DNA of 64,000 bases, taken from positions 1 to 64,000 of the forward strand of contig CATLJY010000847.1 of NCBI GenBank assembly GCA_949987705.1. Direction: 5' to 3'. Source of the DNA: Thereva unica. Lineage: Eukaryota > Arthropoda > Insecta > Diptera > Therevidae. This document shows, piece after piece, positions 33,997 through 45,046 of this stretch (position 1 is its first letter; each line of letters opens with the position of its first letter). The position numbers and the translations under genes are program-made. The notes below the pieces were generated by a model. That model saw only the letters and a program-made list of their open reading frames with translations, searched no databases and had not been told where the DNA came from.

Positions 33997-35296
33997 TTAT
34001 GGATAGAGTTAGAGCGGCAAAGCTTTGCGCAGTTGTATTTGATGAGACGACCTACAATTCTCATACAAAACACCTTAGCTTATCCTATCGCTACTACTGC
34101 AACAGAGCAATCAGAGAATTTCATCATATTTTGAGATGCATACCAAGCAATTCGTTCCGAGGATATCGTCATTGATCTGTGTGAGAAATTCGATTTAAAC
34201 CTAAAATATTTGGTTGGAATTAGAACAGATAGTTGCTCGTTTATGGCGTCTGATTTGAAAGGGGTATGTCAGGAGTTGACGAAAGTAGCCATTCAAGCAA
34301 GACCTTCGACCTTGACCTTGGAAGGACTTTGCTAGACTGGTAGAAACCAACTTTGCTAGTTGGGTAGAAAATCACGTTGGGCTCATGCAGTTTGAGGGTG
34401 AACAATTAATAAAACAGTGTGACGCACTTAATAAGATTTCGGTGTGGGAGGACGCGAAAACTGCATCTGCTGCGGTAAATCTTCGTCTTGTACTTTTCAG
34501 CCTAGAGTTTCCAATTTCATCTGCATGGTTAGATGACCTTCTAGGCGCGTATAATACTCGTACTATTTGATTTTTTATCATAGTCATTAATAACATAATA
34601 AACTTTTGGCTTTTGTATATATCGGGTAAAACTTTACCTTTGAGCCGAATACTCCAAACGTCTTTATTAGATTTGAAAAAAGCAACAGATATGATCAAAG
34701 ATTCCCTTGCTGACCAAAAGACGTGATTCAATTTTTCGACGGTTATTTACTGAAGCCCAACTTCTCGCCGCACAATTGGATGAGGAATTCAAAGAAGCAC
34801 GGGTTGTTTATCATCAAAAACACCGTGACAATCATTAAAAAATCAAACTCCAGAAGAATATTACAGAAGAAAAATCTTCATTCGTTTATTGGACAACATT
34901 GTTACCAAGTCAAGTATCAGAAGCGTATCAGCAGCTTTTGGATTCTCCCATCTCAACTATTATTGCATAGTTCGAGCTTTTGGGGGGGGGGGGGATCATG
35001 GCCCCGTGACCCCCCTCCCCCCTTGAATCCGCGGCTGCTGCATCAACTAACATTGTGGCAGATGTTCTTCTGAAACAATGGCCCGTGTATAGCTCGGGAT
35101 TTGGAAGTTTTAAAAACGTTGCCACTTGTTTTGGGATAGCACCCATTTTGTTAATTCCCATCACTTGCTTGGTACAACGCCCTTTTTGATAATTAAAAAA
35201 AAAATTATCTACGTCAGCTATAGTGGGGCGGACATTGGCATATTTTTTAAACAGGTCATAAAATTTGCCTGTTATTGTAAATTTTCTGCAAATTTT

Positions 35297-36717
35297 TAAC
35301 TTCCCAGTATAGGAAGTTATTGTAATCGGTCCGAAAATCGAAATCGAAAATTTCAACATATTTTCATCTTTCAAGGTCCCAGGAGCATTTTAAGCAAAAA
35401 ATTGGGAGGAAGTATGTGTGTGTGTGTGTATGTGCGTACGGATGTGGTCATTTTTTCCTGCACGATATCGCGCGAACCAAAACTGATGTCGACTTCGTTG
35501 AGGTGTCGTTCGAAGCGTATTAACCGAAATATGATCTGAAAAGATTTTCATGAAATTCGGTCCAGCCGTTTTTTTGTTTAAGCGACGTAAGTGATTTTTG
35601 TACCTGCACGATATCTCCCGAACCACGAACGATATTGACTTACTTGAGGTGCCGTTCGAAGCGTATTAGCGACAATATAAACTGAAAAGATTTTTATAAT
35701 ATTCGGTCGAGCGGTTCTTTGGTTTAAATGACATAAGTGATTTTTGTACCTGCACGATATCGCGCGAACTGTAAAAGATATCGACTTAGTAGACGTGCCG
35801 TTTCAAGAGTATTAACCAAAATATGATCTGAAAAGATTTTCATAAAATTCGGTCGAACCGTTTTTTTTTGTTTCAGCGACGTTAATGATTTTTGTACCTG
35901 CACGATACCGCGCGAACTAAAAACTATATCGATTTCATTGAGCTGCCGAAAAAAGAATATTAACGAAGAAATGCTCTGAAAAAAATTTCATAATATTCTG
36001 TCAGGCCTTTTTTGTTTAAATTCGACTAATTGTCAGAAAGACCTTAAATTGACAAGTTTTGCTAATATCTAATAAACTCAATGGAATGAGACCCGCCCTA
36101 AACTTCGAACAAAACATCACTTGTCAAAATCCGACAACCTTTCAAAATCGTGCAAAAATTTCGTTACGCTTTACAAAAAGCGGGAATTTTTCAAACCTTG
36201 GATTAGCACTTTTTGACGGGGAATTGTTTTCTACGCGTGATACAGTTTCAGCAAATTGCGGTTTATCCCGGGATTTCCAGTAGCTACCGCAAAAGTTGTT
36301 CTTTTTGGTCAAGTCTGACAAGTACTTAACAGTTACAGTTTTGCTAACATCTCCGGAAAGGTTTGGAATTTCCAAATGAAGTCATTCGCTTCTCAGTTTA
36401 CCAACGGCGCTTCAGCACGCTCAATACGAATTTGTACACCCGTTTTAGTGCAGCGAACGAAATACGGAGGACATGTTTGTTTGTTAACGTTCAGGAAAAA
36501 CAAGTTCTTTAGAAAAATCTTTTGAATTCACTACTATAATAGTTATTTGAACTAGCTTCTCTCGGGATTGCTTTGTCATCAGTTCTGATACTAGCCAATT
36601 TTCCACTAGTGCTAAATGTATAACTATTTTGTAAGAAGTCAGTTTATTCCATCTTCGTTCATCATATTGGGAAGTTAATCGTGTGGACCGAAGGGGTCAA
36701 ACCCACATCCCAACTAG
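35297..36717 (+). mobile_element. H2: Helentron/DINE-like repeat
   Basis: Starts TTAACTTCCCAGTATAGGAA, followed by a (TG)n tract and degenerate repeats of about 150 bp with CTGCACGATATCGCGCGAAC. The same TTAACTTCCCA motif recurs inverted near the right end (about 36667-36679), then a hairpin-capable segment and the end CAACTAG before T. These are the DINE/Helentron hallmarks: subterminal inverted repeats, tandem core, 3' CTAG, no duplication. It has no Rep/helicase and splits the recombinase gene. Confidence 0.8.
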
Positions 36718-37686
36718 TTGTTTTTGTATCTGGTACAGTTATAAGAACAGCAGTACCCAAGTCTTGTATATTTTGTATCTTCATTTGATACAACTCAATT
36801 TTTCTACAGGCACCCATGACACCTACAATTAACACAACCTAAAACATAACACATTAAGAATAAGAACTTAATTCAACTGGCATTCAGGTTTTTACCTTTG
36901 TACCAAGGTATAAAATATCTGATGCTTCAAATATAAAGCTATTCACTTGTTCGGCTGTTAAAATTTTTGATTTTTTTCCTTGGAAACCAGACGCCTGTTT
37001 TTTTAAGAATGCACGTAATTTTGCATATTGAGACAAATCAATATTATGTTTAATATTGAATGTTGTACGTAACATCGAGTACACCTTCCACAATGTTGAA
37101 GACTTCATTGTATGTATTACCTAATCCAGTAAAATATGCGAGAAAAACATTTTCCGAAAAAGAGTTCGTATTTTTGGTTTTACGCCAATCCATAAATTGT
37201 TCGTAAGAATGTAGATATACCTACTTCCTTGGATTTGGTAGGTAGTAACTCTAGCATCGTCTTATTTGCTAAGTCAATAAGGTCTGGGGGCGTACAATTC
37301 TCATTACTGGACATGTTTAATTAATATAGAAAATCACAACTGAAGAAAATGACAGTTAAGAATCAATGGCATTTACTGGTAAACAGCACCAATATCAGTT
37401 GAACGGATAAAGGCGCAACCTATTCCTAATTAAATAATTTGACAATAGATGCCGCCGAAAAGTTAATCAAAAAATGCTTTTATGTTCTGTAATTTAATAT
37501 TTGAATTGTTTATTTAAAGCAAAAATGGTCTGGCGGAACATCTTTGATTGTTTATTATTGAAATATTTCTTTTTTTCCTTTAATTTATTAATTAATAAAT
37601 AAAAAGAATAACACCATCATATTCTTGGCTTTTGAGCAACAGATGTCGCCACTAGTAGTCATTCCATAACAAGTGATGAAATGAAT

Positions 37687-37706
37687 ATTCCACACGGGTG
37701 CGGAAT
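37687..37706. promoter_or_regulatory. palindromic site at the right end of the Crypton-like element
   Basis: ATTCCACAC, centre GG, then GTGCGGAAT: 9-bp arms with a single mismatch, the layout of a tyrosine-recombinase core site. GCAATTCCGTGTC follows (37711-37723) as a further half-site-like copy. Function is inferred. Confidence 0.45.
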
Positions 37707-37765
37707 GCCCGCAATTCCGTGTCTAAAAGCAATATCAGAATGCTCGTATTCTACAAGAGGCGTAG

Positions 37766-39105
37766 AAAAAGACTATTATTAGAAATCAATAAACACATCG
37801 GCACCCAAACAATGATAAATCTTATAGTTATGGGTTTACCAGATTACATAATGGATAAAATTGATAAAGAAAATGTAAAAACGACCGCAAGCCTCTACAA
37901 TTAAATCGGAAAACATGAATATTTAACGAACAGAAAAAATTACAGCAAGAATAACAGAAATACCTATGAGTATAAAAAGAAACCATGTAAAACTTGTGAA
38001 AATTTAAATAAAGGTGTTCGGTTCCATCCTGAAGAAAAGTGCTGGTTCAAACAAGCAGAAGAATATAGTCAGAAGAGAATAAATAGTAAAACCGTAAACA
38101 GTTCAGTGATTGACGTTGAATTCAATTACAATGATAAAAAAAACGAGTAATGACACCATTTATTAAAGTCAAACTACTGTTAAATGCAGAATTGGAAATA
38201 TTTGGAGTATATGATTCAGGCACAAATGTTTCATTAATTAATTCCAAATTAATAAGAGTGCAAGGAAAGAATAATTCAAAGAGTGATAATTTAATCAGAA
38301 TTAATGGTGTTAAAGAAACAATTGGTTTGACAACTATCAAAATAAAAATTTATGATATTGAAGAAAAAGCAGATGTTTATATAATTAATGAACAAGAATT
38401 TAAACACGATTTTCTAATTGGACTAGATATCATCAAACAATTTAGACTGGTTCAAGATGAAAATTTGAAGATTACACAGAAAAGAGAAGAAATAAAAATA
38501 GAAGAAGAAGAAAAAGAAATGAAAGATAAAACAAATCCGTGTTCAATAAATTTCCATGAACACATAAAAGAAGAAAATTTCAAAATGAGTATGAGTACTT
38601 TAAACACCCCACAGAAGTCCAAAATATACAAACTGATAGATACTTACAAATAAAGCTTTGCAAAAGACAAATATGACATTGGAACGGACAGTGAATATGA
38701 AGCACGTATTGATCTACTCATGGACAAATATTGTTGTAAAAGGCCTTACAGATGTTCAGTTGAAGATGAAAAGGAAATAGAAGAACAAATAGCCAAATTA
38801 CTTGACAAAAATCTTATAGAAGAATCTTACAGTCCATTTGCGGAACCGGTAGCTTTGGCTTCAAAAAAAAAGACAATAAAAAATCAAGACTATGTATAGA
38901 TTTTAGAGAACTAAATAAGATAGTAGTACCTCAAGTACAACCAGTAAGAGATAATTAAGTGTCAATAAAAGATTTCCCAACACCAAAAACTCCAAAAAAT
39001 GTGAGACAATTTCTGGGGAAAATTAACTTCTATCATGAGTATATACCAAAAAGCGCGGTAATTTTAGAACCCCTTCACAAATTACTTAGGAAAAATCACA
39101 AATTT
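37766..39105 (+). pseudogene. Ty3/gypsy gag C-terminus, protease and RT start
   Basis: Gag continues with RLLLEINKHIGTQ and MGLPDYIMDKIDKEN, then the motif CKTCENLNKGVRFHPEEKCW. The protease (38150-38653) has YDSGTNVSLIN as the active site and LIGLDIIKQF. A Glu/Lys-rich linker leads to RT: YRCSVEDEKEIEEQIAKLLD and YSPFAEPVALASKK. The catalytic centre is deleted: the text jumps at about 38950 to FPTPKTPKNVRQFLGKINFY. LINE J3 interrupts at about 39106, after LLRKNHKFI. Confidence 0.8.
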
Positions 39106-42100
39106 ATATAATAATAATAGAGTTTCCCTTCTTATGAAGAAGGCGCACTTCTCAGCTGGGCTGAGAAACATTTACCACGACCACGTGGGCTCGGCTGAGA
39201 CATGCATACATAAAAAATTAAGTAGCCATAAAAATTGCATGCGAAACACATAAACAGTTATGAGAGAATAAAGAGGCTCCTTTTAAGGAGATCTTTACCA
39301 ATGCTCACGCTAAAAACATTAATATTTTTATTTACATTAATGAACATGCGATTAACAGGCTCAAATCGGCCATAGTTGGTGTTAGAGGAGTTGATGTGTA
39401 AGAGCGGTGGTCCTCTCAGATTGTATCGGCTCTCTCTAAACGACGTAAACCTAAGTCGACACGTCCATTAAGAAGTTGGTGGACGAAAAAAACATCGGCC
39501 ACCTCACGACGCTTGTGGAGAGTGTTTAAGTTGAGTAACTTCAGTCGGAATTCATATGGTGGAAGAATTAAAGGGTCTTCCCAAGGAAGGTGATTCAATG
39601 TGAATCGAACGAACCTACATTGGACCGACTCAATTTTTCCAATATGCGCAAAATAGTGAGGAGACCAAACCTGGGACGCATGTTCAAGTAAAGGTCTGAC
39701 AAGCGAAATGTAGAGGTGTTTAGTGATCAGGGTGCTGTTAAATTCTTTGGCCACCTTTTATAAAACCCAAGACTAAGCTGCTCTTGGAAGAAATATAGTT
39801 GATATGAGTAGAAAAGTCCAGCTTGGTGTCAAATCTATTTCCGAGATCTTTGACAAAATTAACACGGGGACACCCTCACTAAAAAATGAGTAGTTATAAA
39901 TTATAGGATCACGTCGCCTACCAAAAGTCATGACTTCGCATTTACTAATATTAAGAATCAGGTTGTTGTTAGCACACCAAGAGTAAAAGGTGTCGAGGTC
40001 GACTTGCAAAAGTTTGCAGTCCTCCATACTCTTTACGTGACGGTACAATTTGATGTCATCAGCATAAATCAGGATTCTACAGTGTCTTAGCAGAGCAACA
40101 ATATCATCAATAGAAAGAATAAAGAGGATGGTCCCAAGATGATTGCCTTAAGGGACACCGGATGACGCCTCAATGGTCGCAGAATTTGGATCCACGGAAT
40201 AGGACTTGGTAGGTCCTGTCAGCTAAGTAGGACTGGAACCATAATACAAGGCTTCAGGGAAACCTAACTTTTTTAGTTTGAAAAGTATAATGGAATGGGA
40301 AAGCTTGTCAAATGCCTTACTGAAATCAGTGTAAACACAATCAGTTGGCAACCGGAAACGAAGCCTTCAACAGCATGGGAAGTGAATTCTAGGAGATTGT
40401 TGGTAGTGGAACGAGCTGGAATAAAACCTTGTTGGCTGGTTGGCAGAATAAATGATTGACTCAAAAAGCTTTGGTATGACAGACAGCTTGGCTATTGGTC
40501 TGTAATTCGATATTTCGTTCTTGCTACCACTTTTGTGAATAGGAATTATGAACGAATTCTTCCAAAGAGTAGGGAAATACCCTTTATCTAAGGATTTTTT
40601 AAAAAGGGTTTTCAGTGCAGACTGGAGAACCTCCACACAGGATTTAAGGACAGCGGAGGGATACCATCAGGGCCGGAAGTGCAATCGTATGGGAGTTCAA
40701 CAATATGTTTCACGATATCGTCACTGGAAATTGAAAGAGAAAATCTACTAGCCTCTCGGTGTGGAGTTATGTGACGAAAATTATTGCCATTAGGCTGAAA
40801 GTTGGAGGAAGTGAAAGATTGATGAAGGAATGAAGCAAACATGTTGCAAATCGAGGAAGACTCACTACTAGACCAGTTAGTGTGCTGCATAGTATTTGGG
40901 TAGTTATCGACTTTTTTCTTAGAGTTGACAAATTTAAAGAAGTTTCTAGGATCAGTATACACCTGGTCCCTCATGCTGCTGAGATATTCACCATACAGAG
41001 CAGAAGAGAGCAAACGAAATCTGTTATAGCAATCAGTAAATGTCGTAAGACTCGGAGAGTCCTTTCTCTTTAAATAGGTCTTCCAGAGTCTATTTTTCTG
41101 ATTCCTTAAATGCTTCAGCTCATTGTTGTACCAAGGTGGAGATGAACTGCGCAATTTTTGGGCTCAAAAGGTACACGGTACACATGAAACGATAGCTTCG
41201 TATAGTACGGTATAAAACCGTGCCACATCGACATCCAACTCATTTGCGGAAAGTAAGCTGTTGAAATCAATCAAGGCAAGCTTAGATGAGAGTTCATTAA
41301 AGTTAGCCTTCATAAAGTTGAAGGAGTGAGTTACTGCCTCCGGACAAGGATTGTTCTTTGAGTTGAAGCAGTAATTTAGCAAGAGAGGAGGGTGGTAATT
41401 GTCAGCGGACGTCATGACTATTGGACTGGGTTCAACAATCATGTTTCCTGAGTCAGTAAAGAATACAAGATCCAACTGCCTCCCTAACACATTAGTCACA
41501 CCACTCATTTGATTAAGGCCGAGTGAAAATAAGGAATTGAGAAAACAGGATTCCTTAAAACTAATATTGACTTCAGGGAGGTAGTTATCGTCAACTTCGT
41601 CAAATACCCACTGAATATTGGGTAAATTGAAGTCACCAAGTAGAAGTAATTCATCCCCAGTGCTCATCATACTCAGGCTATAATCAACACAAGAGATGAG
41701 AATATCATAGAGGCCTATCTCCATCGTCAAGTGTGCTAATCATAACTGGTTGGATATAGCAGCACAGCAGGAATAGATTTGATTTAGAAAAGGAAATCTT
41801 GAGAGCGACAAGCTCAATGTCTAAGTGATTAGAGAAACTAGGAAGCGTAATTGGGTTACAATTAAGGTGACTGCGGCAAGCAAGGAGTACGCCGCCCCAC
41901 GAGCTTCCGAGTCAGTGTAACGGTCCCTCCGAAAGACTTGGTAGGAGGAATCGAAGAGTTCAGCATTAAGAAAGCCTTCTTCAGACATCGAACCCGCTAG
42001 CCGCCGATGACTGAAGGATGTCGTTGGCTTTTGATCTTGTCCCCCTTACGTTCTGGTAGTACAGGGCAAGCGTCTCGAGTTTTTTGACCTCCTTGGTGTA

Positions 42101-42354
42101 CTCGGAATGGAGATGTTTGAGTGATGGGCTCAGGTACGGCTACGGGGAACAAAAAGCTTGGTAAGGGCACCAGCAGGCCAGAAGCCAGGGTCTAAAAAAG
42201 TCTCGGCAATAACGGGCGGTGCAGACAAGAAGCAACAGGCTTGGAAGCCTTGCTGACTTTTCTGCATGAAACAATTCCAGGGTCTATAGATTTTTCACTC
42301 ATATATTCACAGACACACTCCGTCATAGTTTCAGGAGAGAATCGTGATATGAAG
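39106..42354 (-). mobile_element. J3: Jockey/CR1-like LINE, degenerate
   Basis: Inserted in gypsy RT: FI before 39110 and W-SADCQKSF from 42355 rejoin in frame, with ATAT on both sides. Its 3' end is at the left, with a short TTATTATTAT tail on the minus strand. It is less related to J1 and J2 than they are to each other. Confidence 0.8.
39416..42100 (-). pseudogene. J3 endonuclease-RT, many frameshifts
   Basis: From the right: LALYYQNVRGTRSK (endonuclease start, about 42055), GDFNLPNIQWVFDEVDDNY (about 41630), then PPWYNNELKHLRNQKNRLW (about 41135) and FFKFVNSKKKVDNYPNTM. RT includes WKNSFIIPIHKSGSKNEISN and YTDFSKAFDK, then YADDIKLYRHVKS with the catalytic box intact. The C-terminus has SLVRPLLEHASQVWSP. 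Several frameshifts and stops, and one short deletion near the ETWL motif (about 41995). Confidence 0.78.
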
Positions 42355-42498
42355 ATATGGTCCGCTGATTGTCAAAAATCGTTTGAAGCTATCAAAAACT
42401 TATTGTGCTCGCAACCAATCTTAGAAATATTTGATCAGAATTTGCCGATAAATATTCACACAGATGCATCTTTAGAAGGTATTGGGTCAGTGTTTAGT
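42355..42498 (+). pseudogene. gypsy RNase H start
   Basis: WSADCQKSFEAIKNLLCSQP and PINIHTDASLEGIGSVF, the RT/RNase H junction of Ty3/gypsy, in sense with the segment left of J3. The frame ends in unrelated sequence after about 42498. Confidence 0.8.
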
Positions 42499-42791
42499 TG
42501 CCGGCTGTTTACTTTTACCACTGATGCGTAGTGATAAAAAAGGTAAACTGTGTGTCGACAAATAAACCTAACAGAACAGCTTGATTTGTTGTAAAAAAAT
42601 TGCAATTTATTCATTAATTAATTTTTGCTTAAAATTAAACAATATTAGACTAGTATGGAGGGTTTTTAATTTGGTCTCACAAACAATTGCATATGTTGCT
42701 TCTACTTTCACCAATATGGCATATGTGGAAGAACTTTCACAACTTGTTGTGTAGTACCATGCGGAATATATTATTAGTCGTAAAAAATTTA
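42499..42791. other. unassigned AT-rich stretch
   Basis: No coding potential and no recognised repeat. It is bounded by gypsy RNase H and H3. Confidence 0.3.
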
Positions 42792-44478
42792 TTAACTTCC
42801 CAGTATAGGAAGTTATTGTAATCGGTCCGAAAATCGAAATCGAAAATTTCAACGTATTTTCATCTTTCAAGATCCCAGGAGCATTTTAAGCAAAAAATTG
42901 GGAGGAAGTATGTGTGTGTGTGTGTGCGTACGGATGTGGTCATTTTTTCCTGCACGATATCGCGCGAACCAAAACTGATATCGACTTCGTTGAGCTGTCG
43001 TTCGAAGCGTATTAACCGAAATCTGATCTGAAAAGATTTTCATGAAATTCGGTCCAGCCATATTTTTGTTTAAGCGACGTAAGTGATTTTTGTACCTGCA
43101 CGATATAGCACGAACCAACCATGATACCGTCTTCTTTGAGGTGCCGATCGTTTTTCTTGCACGATATTGCGCGAACCAAAAAAGATATCGACTTCGTTGA
43201 GGTGTCTTCGAAGCGTATTAACCGAAATATGACCTGAAAAGATTTTTATAAAATTCGGTCGAGCCGTTTTTTTGTTTAAGCGGCGTAAGTGGTTTTTGTA
43301 CCTGCACGATATCGCCCGAACCACGAAAGATATTGACTTACTTGAGGTGCCGTTCGAAGCGTATTAGCGACAATATAATTTGAAAAGGTTTTTATAATAT
43401 TCGGTCGAGCGGTTTTTTGGTTTAAATGACATAATCAATTAATGGTCATAAATGACATATGATTTTTATTTTTGTACCTGCACGATATCGCGCGAACTAT
43501 AAAAGATATCGACTTAGTTGACGTGCGTGCCGTTCGAAGAGTATTAACCAGAATATGATCTGAAAAGATTTTCATAGAATTCGGTCAAACCGTTTTTTTT
43601 GTTTATACGACGTTTATGATTTTTGTACCTGCACGATACCACGCAAACTAAAAACTATATCGACTTCATTGAGGTGCCGAAAAAACAATATTAACGAAGA
43701 AATGCTCTGAAAAAAATTTAATAGTATTCGGTCGGGGCTTTTTTGTTTAAATAGAAAAACTTTGGCTAATTGTCAGAAAGACCTTAAATTGACAAGTTTT
43801 GCTAATATCTCATAAACTCGATGGAAAGAGACCCGTTCTAAACGAGGTGATCTTTTTTGGGTTCGGCACAGCGATCGCCTTTCAACGAAACATCACTTGT
43901 CAAAATCCGACAACCTTTCATAATCGTGCAAAATTTCGTTACCCTTTACAAACAGCGCGAATTTTTCAAACCTTGGATTAGCAGTTTTTGACGGGGAATT
44001 GTTTTCTACGCGTGATACAGTTTCAGAAAATTGCGGTTCATCCCGGAATTTCCAGTAGTTACCGCAAAATTGGTTCTTTTTGGTCAAGTCTGACAAGTAC
44101 TTAACAGTTACAGTTTCACTAATATCTCCGGAAAGCTTTGGAATTTCCAAATGAAGTCATTCGCTTCTCAGTTTGTCAATAGCGTTTCATCCCAATTTGA
44201 ACACCCGCTTTAGTGCAGCGAACGAAATACGGAGGAAATGTTTGTTTGCTAACGTTCAGGAAAAACAAATTCTCTAGAAAAATCTTGTTGATTTACCACT
44301 ATTATAGTTATTTGAACTAGATTCTCTCAGAATTGCTTTGTCATCAGTTCTGTCATCAATTTTCCACTAGTGCTAAACGTATAACTATTTTGTAAGAAGT
44401 CAGTTTATTCCATCTTCGTTCATCATACTGGGAAGTTAATCGTGTAGACCGAAAGGGTCAAACCCACATTCCAACTAG
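42792..44478 (+). mobile_element. H3: Helentron/DINE-like repeat
   Basis: Same structure and orientation as H2, with a longer tandem core (CACGATATCGC-type units near 42953, 43097, 43160, 43305, 43480 and 43630). The end CAACTAG is followed by T. No duplication. Confidence 0.82.
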
Positions 44479-44650
44479 TTTTTTATTTTTTACCAGTTAC
44501 CGGCACCTTTTAACAAACATGCATATTTTTCTCAAAATTACACCAGTTGTTCTGGCATGTCTGACAATACTCACAATGTTTGAACCTTTTTAGAGTTTTA
44601 ATTTCCAATTGCCTTTAACATACTTTAACACTTTGATTGGTTTCAGCATA
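44479..44650. other. unassigned stretch left of the Tc1 element
   Basis: AT-rich, no ORF, nothing recognised. Confidence 0.3.
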
Positions 44651-45046
44651 TACACTCCTGTGAAAAACGTTAGGGACAAGTAAATATTTACTGATTTTTT
44701 ATAAATTGAAACTGAAAAGAAGGAACTATTTTGCTTACTTTTAAGGCTTATTATTGACAACATTTTACCAATTGTTAGAAGTTATCTGCAGCTAAAGGTA
44801 CTCGGTTTAAAGAATTTTTTTTGAAAAATTGCCTTGTAGAACTTGTGAATAATTATAGGGGCGAAATTATTATTAAATTCTTTTATTTAACTTGCACTGT
44901 TTGTCGTCAAATCTTGGAAGTTAAATTTGACCCACTTCCCGGTTTCGGATAGAGCTGAAATTTTGCATACACGTTTAGTTTGGATGACAATGCAATCTGG
45001 CCATTTTGTAAAAATATCAAGATAGCGGTTCCAAAATGGCGCCCGC

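Larger units (their letters stand above)
32520..34970 (+). pseudogene. hAT transposase (ZMYM1/DUF4371-like), broken
   Basis: The N-terminal part shows NFRALFVEFGDFTLQHHLET and ATYISKTTQNQLTEACKEEI. After the nested insertion (32775-33996) it continues with RAAKLCAVVFDETT, then LSLSYRYYCNRAIRE and IVIDLCEKFDLNLKYLVG in shifted frames. Later parts include LPLSRILQTSLLDLKKATDM and AQLLAAQLDEEFKEARVVYH. Many frameshifts and apparent gaps (near 34320) make it non-functional. Confidence 0.78.
32281..35037 (+). mobile_element. hAT transposon with G-tract ends
   Basis: Perfect 8-bp duplication CTGCATCA (32273-32280 and 35038-35045), inverted ends CAGGCGCGGATTTAG and CAGCCGCGGATTCAA, and long G/C tracts just inside both ends (about 32310-32323 and 34982-34994). 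It inserted into the recombinase gene between the H-x-x-R box and the Tyr box. It holds a nested foldback element and a MITE. Confidence 0.9.
32016..37314 (-). pseudogene. tyrosine recombinase (Crypton type), three-way split
   Basis: The start ATG is at 37314. Exon 1 (to 36896) holds the core-binding domain (NCTPPDLIDLANKTMLELLP, HNIDLSQYAKLRAFLKKQAS). An intron with donor AAG/GTAAAA follows and an acceptor TTTTAG precedes VGVMGACRKIELYQM, which carries the first catalytic Arg. H2 interrupts after VPDTKT. Next comes ICRKFTITGKF to YTGHCFRRTSATMLVDA, the H-x-x-R box. The hAT interrupts there. The last part (32016-32280) has ITTLKRHGGWKLTEVAEGYI, the His/Trp and Tyr boxes, and stops at 32016. 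All tetrad positions are visible. Two small frameshifts lie in exon 1 (about 37225 and 37105). Confidence 0.8.
31666..37751 (-). mobile_element. Crypton-like tyrosine-recombinase element
   Basis: It lies within gypsy gag, with boundaries uncertain by about 20 bp. It encodes one split tyrosine recombinase on the minus strand. Near both ends there is a related direct block, TAACAAGT...ATATTCCGCAC (31678-31708) and TAACAAGT...ATATTCCACAC (37668-37695). No inverted terminal repeats and no clear target duplication were found, as expected for Cryptons. It was later hit by a hAT (32281-35037) and by H2 (35297-36717). Confidence 0.7.

Noticed and set aside
34928..35374. Minus-strand frame as one 148-residue protein
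   Set aside because: It fuses part of H2, recombinase and antisense hAT end. The true recombinase sequence leaves this frame at the hAT boundary (35038-35045).
42241..42531. 96-codon frame starting in J3
   Set aside because: It crosses the J3 boundary; only the part from 42355 is real gypsy coding sequence.
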